From: Methanobacteriota archaeon
GTDB taxonomy: Archaea > Thermoplasmatota > DTKX01 > VGTL01
Assembly: GCA_016874675.1 (NCBI GenBank)
Contig: VGTL01000024.1
Location: 1 to 35,278 of the forward strand
Reading direction: 5' to 3'
DNA length: 35,278 nucleotides
Under the pieces are notes generated by a model. That model had not been told where the DNA came from, searched no databases, and saw nothing but the letters and a program-made list of their open reading frames with translations. The position numbers and the translations under genes were made by a program. The first letter of the stretch is position 1; every line of letters begins with the position of its first letter. This document shows, piece by piece, positions 26,001-32,527 of this stretch.

Positions 26001-26546
26001 GGCGAGGTCATCCACTACACCTGGGACTTCGGCGACGGGACCCGTGCCAACGGGGCGCTGGTGTCGCACACCTACCAGCACTCCGGGAGGTACCCGGTGC
26101 ACCTCATAGTCACCGACGACAGCGGGGCCTCAAACTCGACCTGGATAAACGTCTCGGTGCTCAACCGCCTCCCGGTGGCGGCGCTGGTCGGGGGCAACGC
26201 CAGCCAGTTCGCCGGCGACCCCCTGATGTTCGACGGCTCGCGTTCCACCGACAGCGACGGCCGGATAGTCCTGTACTCCTGGGACTTCGGCGACGGGGCG
26301 TTCGAGAACGGCTCCCTGATAAGCCACATCTTCGCCCTGCCCGGCACCTACAACGTCCGGCTGACCGTCACGGACGACAGCGACGGTATGTCGACCACGA
26401 ACATGACCGTGACGATCATCAAAAAGCCCACCACGGAGCCCCCCAAGCCCAGGCAGGACAAGGGCTTCATACCGGGCTTCGAAACCCCGGTCGCGGCCCT
26501 GGCGCTGGCCGCGGTGGCGCTGGCCGCGCGGCGGAAGCGGTCCTGA
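23088..26546 (+). CDS. Giant surface protein: CARDB plus 11 PKD domains with PGF-CTERM signal
   Basis: A 1152-residue exported protein. After the signal peptide (about 1-32) a CARDB-like domain follows (PDLTLTTDDIVFSKSKPLKGDTVLINATVRNVG, about 37-150). I count eleven PKD domains of about 85-95 residues (about 150-1115), each with a WxFGDG-like turn, FDGSxSxDxDG and a VTLxVTDxxG strand; several are degenerate at the FGDG turn (for example FSGG and LGGG). Many Asn-x-Ser/Thr sites suggest glycosylation. The C-terminus has a Lys/Pro-rich hinge, then PGFETP, a hydrophobic run and RRKR: a PGF-CTERM signal processed by archaeosortase A, which would leave the protein lipid-anchored. GGAAGGA precedes the ATG. 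A role in cell-surface structure or adhesion is inferred. Confidence 0.9.
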   Translation: MNMPVNRTVLVIAVIVSAQFLVPLLAAGPAIADRGNPDLTLTTDDIVFSKSKPLKGDTVLINATVRNVGSANATSVRVRFYDGQPSGGVTIGSDQILDSVPFNRSATAYVNWSTASVSSGTHYIYVVVDPAGAITEDNEDNNTANRSIRVNLAPTARAAANEYSNHTWVDIQFNATSSTDPDGTITTCFWDFDDGNTTKGIMVRHQWGNDGVYNVTLLVTDNDGGTDTDTITVTIHNRAPVALAFDRSTMTLDAVTFDSANSTDDDGYIASATWKLHNGTTLHGKKTTTVYPQDGTFKVSLTVTDDDGATNSTSFYVTVQNREPVARIDASATHINASESVTFDGSRSYDLDGYITNFTWIFSGGVKKFGQKTTHAFGAQNGSQQVKLVVVDDDGALSSSEVTIRVGNLAPVAVAGLDAVIITFENHTFDGSRSYDPDGSIKNYTWNFGDGTLSNRAVDVHYWSDNGTYTVTLLVTDNDGASSMASIKVVVLNQPPDAFFPDIIVRSHQNVSLNGSRCIDVDGYIVNFTWSLGGGVSLYGPEVVYRWTRPGTYEVQLTVRDNDGATDTHFFNVTVSNSPPKAGFSFSPVLPAEMEPVRFNASPSADPDGTITGYNWNFGDGNSASGVSVEHAFLVNNTYRVTLIVTDNDGGTDSFVQNITVTKYNAPPVASFTFSPAYPTTTDYVEFDASASADTPPGQVRRYEWSWGDGNSSTFPTARSSHRFYRPGTYNVTLTVTDDLGAKGRLSRDITVSPGQNHPPVAVIYVSALAQESGKPLSFDGSASYDTDGSVSSYSWDFGDGSKGLNAIVTHVFTLAEQAARDFTVTLSVTDDQGLSSDASVTVTITPAVPPNDRPRAVMTISPKTNIYTNQPVSFSSSGSYDPDGTIPTDGYSWSFGDGELGSGMQVYHRYLKPGIYVALLTVKDNRGATGSATETIYVINIPPTARAGQDQAVMTLDKVWFSGAASSDTDGEVIHYTWDFGDGTRANGALVSHTYQHSGRYPVHLIVTDDSGASNSTWINVSVLNRLPVAALVGGNASQFAGDPLMFDGSRSTDSDGRIVLYSWDFGDGAFENGSLISHIFALPGTYNVRLTVTDDSDGMSTTNMTVTIIKKPTTEPPKPRQDKGFIPGFETPVAALALAAVALAARRKRS

Positions 26547-26594
26547 GCGCCCCGTACCGTTCCGGGCGTGGGCACCGGGTGGACCGGGTCCCCT

Positions 26595-29399
26595 CTAGGC
26601 CGGGGGCTGGGGGTTATCCGGAGGGGGCACGGGCGGGTACTCCGGCGGGGACGGCGGCTGCTGTTCGTAGGGCGGCCGGGGCGGCTCGCCTGCTGGCGGG
26701 AGAGTGGGCGTCCGCACCTCCCTCTCCGGGGCGCTGGCCGGCCCCGGTGGCCGCCGGAGGGACCTTGCCAGAAGGACTATGCCTGCCAGGAAGAACACCC
26801 CCAGGAGCACCGCCCCGATGTCCACCTGGACCCCGGCCCCCTTGTACTCCACGACCTGCTCCTGGCGGGAGGTGTTGACCACGTCCTTCGTCCTCACGGC
26901 GAAGTGGTCCTTCTCCCCGTCGGAGTACTTCACGGTCGTCCCGTCCGGCCGGCGGTAGGAGAAGCAGAGCGTGAAGCGGTAGTCCGTCCCGTCGGTGATG
27001 TCGGGCCCGGCCTTGAAATCGAAGTTCAGGGTCTGGGTCTCGCCCGCGGGTATCAGCCCCCCGGAGATCTCGGACTTGCTGCGGACGTTGAACACAGGGT
27101 GGGGGTTGATGAGCAGGACGGAGGTGTTCTCCGCGGCGGTCCCGCCTATGTTCTTGACCATCACGTGGGCGGTGAAGACCTGGTTGGCCCTTACGGGCTC
27201 GCAGTCGACCAGAACGACCACGAGCTCCGGGAAACTGGTCCGGAACTCGAAGCTGAGGTGCTCGCTCCCGCCGCCGAACAGGGGCTTCGGGGAGCCCGAG
27301 TCGTCTATGTATTTGTAATATATATGCCCGGAATGGGTCCCGATGAGCGTGCTCTCCGGCCCGGAGGGCGCCACCCCGAACTTGAACGTGGCGGTGGCGT
27401 CCGGGGCCAGGTTCCCTATCCATATGGTGTCGTCCATGGATCTTATGGCCGTGCCGGCCGGCTTGAAGAAGGCGCTCAGGTTCCAGGCCCCGCCCTGCCC
27501 GTAGTTCTTGACAGTGAGCGTCACCACGCCCGAGCGCCCGGAGGTGAGGTCGGCCGAGGTCCGGAGCGACTGGATGGCCGGCTGGTGGGCGCCCAGCACG
27601 ACGGGGATGTCGAGCGTGGTGCACACCAGCGCGTTGAAGGCGTTGTAGCCCTGGAAGTCCACCGGGATGTGGCGCACGCCGGCCCCCGCCCCGGACTTGA
27701 AATCGGCGAAGACGCGGATGCTGTCCTGGCCGCTGGCGGGGAGGGAGGACCGGGTGACCGCGGGAAGGGCGCCCAGGGGGTCGGATTCCGGCGCCCCGGG
27801 GTTCTTCAGGGGCGAGCTCCCGTCGGTCCTGACCGTGTAGCGGACGTCCGAAAAGGAGTAGCGCTCCCGGTTGGTGACCGTTATGGTGAGGTAGTTGCCG
27901 GCGCTGCCAGCGTAGTATGTGCCGGAGAGCTGGCCCTCGAGCTCTATCCCCTGGGCGTCGTCCAGCACCTGGACGCATATCGAAGGGCCGCTCACGGAAA
28001 GGGGCTCCGGATCCGAGATGGCCCTCATGATGGTGTTGTACTCGCCGTACCCCTTCTCGTCCCATCCCCCGGCAATGACGTCGCCCGTGGGCCGGATGGA
28101 GCCGTCCGACCGGTAGGAGGCGCTGTAGTCCATGGGTATCAGGTACTTCCCGGGGGGGAGGTTGTTTTTCAATGTCAGGTCGCTGAAGAAGGCCTGCTTG
28201 CCCGAACCCACCCGTATCTCGCCCAGCATCGCTATCGCATCCGTTGCCGAGAGCCGGGCGTTCTGGTCCTCGTTCCAGTACAGCTCCCCGCCCTGGAAAT
28301 AGGCCGCGTTGTCCAGGTCCATCCGGACCACGACGTTCATTAGATCGACGTTCCCGCGGTTCTGGACATAGACGGAGAAGTCGTCGCGCGGCGTGTTCTG
28401 TACGAGCTTGACGGCCGGGGTGTTCATGTTCTGGTGGTCCGGGAACGTCAGAAGGGGGGTGTACTGGACCAGTATGGTCTGGACCGTGCTCCGCTCGACC
28501 ACGAGGACGTCGTTGCGCTTGTAGACGAGCTTGAGCCCCACGTTGTAGTACCCGGCCGGGGTCTCCCGGTCGATGTCTATCCTCCAGCCAAGGGTCCCGC
28601 CGGTCCGGGCGCTGTACACCGTGGAGGCGCGCACGCTGATCTGGTCGTCTTGGACCGTGAGGGTCCCGTTGATGTCGGTCACCGTCCCGGAGACGGCGCT
28701 CAGGCCCTGGAAGCCCACCTTCTCGTTCACCGCGCCGGCAAAAAGGGTCTCCGTGCCGTCGTTCTCTGTGAGGCCCGTAAGGGTGTACTTGAAGTTCGTG
28801 CAGGGGCCCACGTACGAGCGGACCTCGAACGTGATGTAGTCGTAGTCGGTGCAGGTGGAGAAGGTGTAGCGGGTGCCGTCGTAGCCGGTCATCACGCGCG
28901 CGGTCTCCTTGAACCTGATGAAATATTTGCCTGGAAGGACGTCGATGAGCTTCACCGTGAACTTGTCCCGGCCGGACTTGTCGTCGGCGTAGATGTAGAC
29001 GCCGCTCCCCTGCGAGAGGTCGAAGCCCAGGCCGTTGTTGTTCTGGAGGGTCGAGAGGTTCCAGTCTACGGGCAGGGGAATGACGGGCTGCCTGTTCTCG
29101 TTGACCACCTCGTCGATGGTGACCTGGGTCCCGTATAGATAGGTGCCGTTGTACGGCCGGGCGCTCGGTCCGTTGTACAGGTCGCCGGTGTACTGGTTGA
29201 CGGCCCGGATGTAGAACGAGCAGGCGTCGCCCGGGTAGAGCGTCGAGGTGAAGCCCAAGGTCGTGATGGTCAGGATGTCGGAGGTGAGCGCCCTTCCCTC
29301 CGGTGGAGAATAGTCCAGCGCCGCCGCGGCCGGCGGCGACAGCGCGAGCATCTGCATCGACAAAAGGCCCGCTACGAACAGAATCGATATGCCCTTCAC
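26595..29399 (-). CDS. Large S-layer-like (COG1361-type) exported protein with C-terminal membrane anchor
   Basis: A 934-residue protein. A signal peptide (about 1-27: ISILFVAGLLSMQMLALSPPAAA) is followed by repeated beta-sandwich domains of the NEW3/CARDB kind found in COG1361 proteins, e.g. TLTVKNYGQGGAWNLSAFF, VFTAHVMVKNIGGTAAENTSVLLI and AETQTLNFDFKAGPDI. One membrane helix near the C-terminus (IGAVLLGVFFLAGIVLLARSL, about 860-880) is followed by a cytoplasmic tail rich in Pro (PPSPPEYPPVPPP). The start is GTG at 29399, with GGAGGGGAGAAC just before it and a TATA-like ATTAAAGG about 38 nt upstream. The 48-nt gap to the PKD gene, which ends convergently, shows no repeat. Confidence 0.88.
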   Translation of the reverse strand: MKGISILFVAGLLSMQMLALSPPAAAALDYSPPEGRALTSDILTITTLGFTSTLYPGDACSFYIRAVNQYTGDLYNGPSARPYNGTYLYGTQVTIDEVVNENRQPVIPLPVDWNLSTLQNNNGLGFDLSQGSGVYIYADDKSGRDKFTVKLIDVLPGKYFIRFKETARVMTGYDGTRYTFSTCTDYDYITFEVRSYVGPCTNFKYTLTGLTENDGTETLFAGAVNEKVGFQGLSAVSGTVTDINGTLTVQDDQISVRASTVYSARTGGTLGWRIDIDRETPAGYYNVGLKLVYKRNDVLVVERSTVQTILVQYTPLLTFPDHQNMNTPAVKLVQNTPRDDFSVYVQNRGNVDLMNVVVRMDLDNAAYFQGGELYWNEDQNARLSATDAIAMLGEIRVGSGKQAFFSDLTLKNNLPPGKYLIPMDYSASYRSDGSIRPTGDVIAGGWDEKGYGEYNTIMRAISDPEPLSVSGPSICVQVLDDAQGIELEGQLSGTYYAGSAGNYLTITVTNRERYSFSDVRYTVRTDGSSPLKNPGAPESDPLGALPAVTRSSLPASGQDSIRVFADFKSGAGAGVRHIPVDFQGYNAFNALVCTTLDIPVVLGAHQPAIQSLRTSADLTSGRSGVVTLTVKNYGQGGAWNLSAFFKPAGTAIRSMDDTIWIGNLAPDATATFKFGVAPSGPESTLIGTHSGHIYYKYIDDSGSPKPLFGGGSEHLSFEFRTSFPELVVVLVDCEPVRANQVFTAHVMVKNIGGTAAENTSVLLINPHPVFNVRSKSEISGGLIPAGETQTLNFDFKAGPDITDGTDYRFTLCFSYRRPDGTTVKYSDGEKDHFAVRTKDVVNTSRQEQVVEYKGAGVQVDIGAVLLGVFFLAGIVLLARSLRRPPGPASAPEREVRTPTLPPAGEPPRPPYEQQPPSPPEYPPVPPPDNPQPPA

Positions 29400-29431
29400 G
29401 TTCTCCCCTCCGTCACCGCATCCGGTGGCCG

Positions 29432-29442
29432 GCCTTTAATGA
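29432..29442 (-). promoter_or_regulatory. TATA-like element for the S-layer-like gene
   Basis: Minus-strand CATTAAAGGCC is centred about 38 nt before the GTG at 29399, leaving a short leader that carries the strong GGAGGGG ribosome binding site. Confidence 0.45.
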
Positions 29443-29520
29443 TTTCGGTGACGCCCACCGTACCTTTTAAACGTCCCCCGCGCCCCCATGTCCGGCCCGG
29501 CGACCCCCGTCTCCGCCCCC

Positions 29521-29605
29521 TGCACCCCGCACCCTGCCCGCTGCCTGCTGCCCGCTGCCTTGTTGCCCCCCTTTCTGCCTTGCTGCCTTTCTGCCCGCTG
29601 CCCAT
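29521..29605. repeat. One-armed CTGCC/CTTGCTGCC repeat between divergent genes
   Basis: Tandem CCCGCTGCC, CCTTGTTGCC and CCTTGCTGCC units, the same strand sense as the right arms at 4977-5036 and 10084-10152, but with no complementary left arm nearby. It occupies the middle of the 289-nt divergent spacer between the S-layer-like gene and tes; the rest of that spacer holds the two promoters. It looks like a decayed or half copy of the intergenic repeat family. Confidence 0.7.
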
Positions 29606-29644
29606 TGCACCTATTTATTCCTAGTAGTAGCATTCGCTACAAAA

Positions 29645-29657
29645 ATCATATATAAAC
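29645..29657 (+). promoter_or_regulatory. TATA box for tes
   Basis: ATCATATATAAAC, in an AT-rich patch, is centred about 38 nt before the ATG at 29689, giving a leader of about 12 nt. Confidence 0.6.
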
Positions 29658-29688
29658 AGCCGCCGATGACAACCCGAGTGGAATCCAT

Positions 29689-31284
29689 ATGATGATAAGG
29701 CCCGCCACGCTGAAGACCGGCCTGCCCAAGAGCACCGAATCCCTCTGCCCCGAATGCGGGAAGGTCATACCCGCCACGATAAGGGAAAAGGGCGGCAAGG
29801 CCGTCATGGAGAAGTCCTGCGCCCAGCACGGCCATTTCGAGGACACCATCTGGTCCGACGCCCGGATGTACCTTTCGGTGGAGAGGTACGCGGTGGACGG
29901 CATCGGCATAGACAACCCCTACGTGACCAAGGAGGCCCCCGTCTGTCCCGCCGACTGCGGCCTCTGCAGGATCCACCTGACGCACACCGTCCTGGCCAAC
30001 CTCGACCTCACCAACCGCTGCAACCTGACCTGCCCGGTGTGCTTTGCCAACGCCAACGCCAGCGGCTATGTTTTCGAGCCCACGTTCGACGAGGTCCACC
30101 GGATGATGGCCGTGCTCCGGGCAGAGCGGCCAGTCCCTTGCAGCGCCATCCAGTTCGCCGGCGGTGAGCCCACCATCCACCCCGATTTTCTAAAGATCGT
30201 GGCCGACGCCCGGGCGCTGGGCTTCTCCCAGATACAGGTCGCCACGAACGGCATAAAGCTCGCCGACAGCCTCGAGTTCACCCAGGGGATGCGGGACGCC
30301 GGCGTCCACACCGTGTACCTCCAGTTCGACGGTATGGGCGACGACATCTACCGCAAGACCCGGGGGTACGACATGGTCGACATGAAGCTTCGGGCCGTGC
30401 AAAACATCCAGGCCACCCGCGGCCGCAGGATGACCGTCTGCCTCGTCCCGACGGTGGTCAACGGGGTCAACGACCACGACCTGGGCAACATCGTCCGGTA
30501 CGCCGTGGACAACATCGACGTAGTCCACGCGGTGAACTTCCAGCCGGTGGCCTTCAGCGGCCGGATATCGAAAAGGGAGCTCGCCCGCCAGCGGTTCACC
30601 CTGACCGACCTCGTGGACCGCCTGCACGACCAGCTCGGCTACCTGTCGGCGGAGGACTTCTACACGGTGCCGGCGATGAGCTTCCTCTCCGAGCTCATAT
30701 CCATCATCAAGGGCAAGCCCCGGATAACATTCAGCACCCACCCGCACTGCGGCATCGGGACCTTCGTCTTCGTCGATGACAAGAAGAACGTGATCCCCAT
30801 CACCAGGTTCGTCAGGGTCAACGAGCTCCTGCAGGACGCCCGGGACACCGCCGACCGCATCCAGAAGTCGAAGATAAAGGGCCTGGCCAAGAGCAGGGCG
30901 GTCCTCAGGTTCATGCGTTTCGAGAAGCACTATGTCATGAAGGACAGGATGCCCCCCGGCATGAAGCTGGACGACATCATCCGGCCGCTCTTTGCCAAGG
31001 GGGACAAGAAGGCGCTTTCCAAGTTCACCTGGAACGCCCTGATGATCGGCGGGATGCACTTCCAGGACGGCTACAACTACGACATCGAGCGGGTGAGGCG
31101 CTGCTGCATCCACTATGTCGTGCCCGACGGCCGGATAATACCGTTTTGCGCCTACAACTCCGGCCCGACCTACAGGACCGAGATCGAGGCAAGGTTCTCG
31201 GTGCCGGTCAAGGAGTGGCTCGAGCGAAATCCGGGGCGATCCGTCGTCGAGCCATCGGGCCTGGCGAGGAGGGGGTCGAGCTGA
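29689..31284 (+). CDS. tes: Tetraether lipid synthase Tes (radical SAM)
   Basis: Radical SAM enzyme that joins the tails of archaeol-type lipids to make membrane-spanning tetraethers. The 531-residue protein begins with a zinc-finger-like Cys20/Cys23 pair (LCPECGKVIP), a CPADCGLC cluster (Cys86, 90, 93), and the radical SAM motif Cys111-x3-Cys115-x2-Cys118 in NRCNLTCPVCFANA. Then come FAGGEPTIHPDF and, C-terminally, THPHCGIGTFVF and RRCCIHYVVPDGRIIPFCAYNSG, which may bind extra iron-sulfur clusters. This Cys layout and length match the MJ0619/Tes family. The start is ATG 29689 or the adjacent ATG 29692. It is monocistronic. Its 3' end is the last host-like DNA before the AT-rich island. Confidence 0.92.
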   Translation: MMIRPATLKTGLPKSTESLCPECGKVIPATIREKGGKAVMEKSCAQHGHFEDTIWSDARMYLSVERYAVDGIGIDNPYVTKEAPVCPADCGLCRIHLTHTVLANLDLTNRCNLTCPVCFANANASGYVFEPTFDEVHRMMAVLRAERPVPCSAIQFAGGEPTIHPDFLKIVADARALGFSQIQVATNGIKLADSLEFTQGMRDAGVHTVYLQFDGMGDDIYRKTRGYDMVDMKLRAVQNIQATRGRRMTVCLVPTVVNGVNDHDLGNIVRYAVDNIDVVHAVNFQPVAFSGRISKRELARQRFTLTDLVDRLHDQLGYLSAEDFYTVPAMSFLSELISIIKGKPRITFSTHPHCGIGTFVFVDDKKNVIPITRFVRVNELLQDARDTADRIQKSKIKGLAKSRAVLRFMRFEKHYVMKDRMPPGMKLDDIIRPLFAKGDKKALSKFTWNALMIGGMHFQDGYNYDIERVRRCCIHYVVPDGRIIPFCAYNSGPTYRTEIEARFSVPVKEWLERNPGRSVVEPSGLARRGSS

Positions 31285-31412
31285 GATGGGGGCCTCGGTT
31301 GGCGTTATTAAATAATGAAAACTTAGATTGTAACTTTTATATTGAATGAATTATATTATGCCATTAATATTATATGCATTAAATATTAATTAATAAAATA
31401 TTATGTCAATCT

Positions 31413-32228
31413 TTATCGAATCTGTCTGCCATATTTTGCATTATACCATTGTTCAAACTTATTGAATGCGGCGTATTTTCGATCCAAAAGAACATTCGCA
31501 TTCTTATACAAATATTGGCCGATCCGAATGATCTGGGTGCCGCCATATTTTAGGTTGTGGAAATCCATTATTGCATATATTTTATGACGGTTTAATTCAC
31601 AATGTACAATCAATAAATCCTGAATCCGTAGCAATAGAGGTAGGGACATGCTGCCGATTGCAAATGAGAAAAACTTTTTATCAAGATTGATGCTCCAACT
31701 ACCGTCTCCATCAAAGAAACCTCGTATGAAATGTTGATTGCACTGATCGGGAATGTCGGGAAAAGACAATCTCTTCGTCTTCCCTGGTACGCACCCATGA
31801 TACATGAGGTCCTTGATCATATCTATACTTGACACCGTCAAAGCGTAAATATTCCGTTGCACGTTGAATTTGATGTCATAGTCGCTCCCTAAAAAACGTT
31901 GAAATTTATCGAGATGATCCTTATCTTTGATGATAAGAGAAACCGTGCGTGCAATCCAATTGACGGAGCCATCTGCATATAAAAAACCAAGCCAATAGGC
32001 AGCCTCTTCATTGTCTATACTATGAAAGCATCCCGTATTGAAATGATGCTTCCGCGGAAAACCTACTGCCCTCATCGATGTCTTTGTTTTGGCCAAATCG
32101 CGTCGGATAGTAATGCCATTTACACCAAATATCTGAGCTATTTGATTTGTCGATAAACCGGATAGATATTTTTGATCAATATCTTGGAGGTCTCGCGTTT
32201 TCCGTTTGCGATGTTGAACATCATTCAC
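31413..32228 (-). CDS. Freestanding LAGLIDADG endonuclease with N-terminal HTH
   Basis: A 271-residue homing-endonuclease-like protein. The N-terminal part (about 12-50: IDQKYLSGLSTNQIAQIFGVNGITIRRDL) is a helix-turn-helix. Two LAGLIDADG motifs follow, AYWLGFLYADG (about 77-87) and HFIRGFFDGDG (about 166-176), with the acidic metal-binding residues Asp86 and Asp175 intact, so a single chain could form an active two-domain nuclease. It is not inside an obvious intron or intein. The start is a GTG at 32228, about 27 nt after a TATA-like CTATATATCC on the minus strand, so a leaderless mRNA is likely. Composition is AT-rich, unlike the host. The recognition site is unknown. Confidence 0.85.
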   Translation of the reverse strand: MNDVQHRKRKTRDLQDIDQKYLSGLSTNQIAQIFGVNGITIRRDLAKTKTSMRAVGFPRKHHFNTGCFHSIDNEEAAYWLGFLYADGSVNWIARTVSLIIKDKDHLDKFQRFLGSDYDIKFNVQRNIYALTVSSIDMIKDLMYHGCVPGKTKRLSFPDIPDQCNQHFIRGFFDGDGSWSINLDKKFFSFAIGSMSLPLLLRIQDLLIVHCELNRHKIYAIMDFHNLKYGGTQIIRIGQYLYKNANVLLDRKYAAFNKFEQWYNAKYGRQIR

Positions 32229-32250
32229 GAATATTCCTAAGTCGATAGGT

Positions 32251-32260
32251 GGATATATAG
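32251..32260 (-). promoter_or_regulatory. TATA box for the LAGLIDADG endonuclease gene
   Basis: Minus-strand CTATATATCC is centred about 27 nt before the GTG at 32228. Confidence 0.55.
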
Positions 32261-32491
32261 ACGATGTGAATCCGGGATTGAGGGAAGTACGCTATGGGCT
32301 TGAATCCATTAAGCTATTCAGGCTCCATATTCAATAAATAAAGCCAAGCTCAATAAAATCTCATTAAAAGGCGTCTGTGGTATAAAAAAGGGGGGGTTTC
32401 CGGGTATATCTATGTGTTCTCTGCCAGTTCCATATGAATCCCACCACATATCCAGTCGATACGGTAAATTTAATATCCCAACCGCCCATAA

Positions 32492-32519
32492 ATGTCGCAT
32501 ATTCGGCAATATGCGACAT
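32492..32519. other. dif: Candidate chromosomal dif recombination site
   Basis: A perfect inverted repeat: 11-bp arms ATGTCGCATAT and ATATGCGACAT around a 6-bp centre, TCGGCA. An 11-6-11 layout totalling 28 bp is exactly that of dif sites recognised by XerA/XerCD, which cut at the edges of the 6-bp centre. From memory, the Pyrococcus abyssi dif also has a TCGGCC centre, so five of six positions would agree. It lies 8 bp before the xerA start codon. Because the xerA promoter (AAATTTAATAT, about 32466-32476) predicts transcription from inside this palindrome, it might also be an operator for xerA; the two uses are not exclusive. Confidence 0.7.
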
Positions 32520-32527
32520 AACCGGTG

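Larger units (their letters stand above)
31300..32520. other. AT-rich island of apparent foreign origin
   Basis: Base composition changes sharply 15-20 nt after the tes stop, from strongly GC-rich to AT-rich, and stays so up to xerA. The island holds the endonuclease gene and two stretches without a gene. In 31285-31412 I see only AT-rich short palindromes. In 32229-32491 I see the endonuclease promoter, a run AAAAAAGGGGGGG (about 32385-32397) and an AT block before xerA, but no gene. The right limit coincides with the dif-like palindrome. Codon use in the endonuclease gene is AT-biased, unlike all neighbours. Confidence 0.75.

Noticed and set aside
26568-28343. 591-codon open frame on the plus strand across the S-layer-like gene
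   Set aside because: Its repetitive Val/Gly/Arg/His content is typical of antisense GC-rich frames; the minus-strand protein has a signal peptide, Ig-like domains and an anchor.
32290-32320. Possible tRNA T-arm near GGGCTTGAATCC before xerA
   Set aside because: The loop reads TTGAATC rather than the TTCRANY pattern, and no acceptor stem or anticodon arm can be drawn around it.
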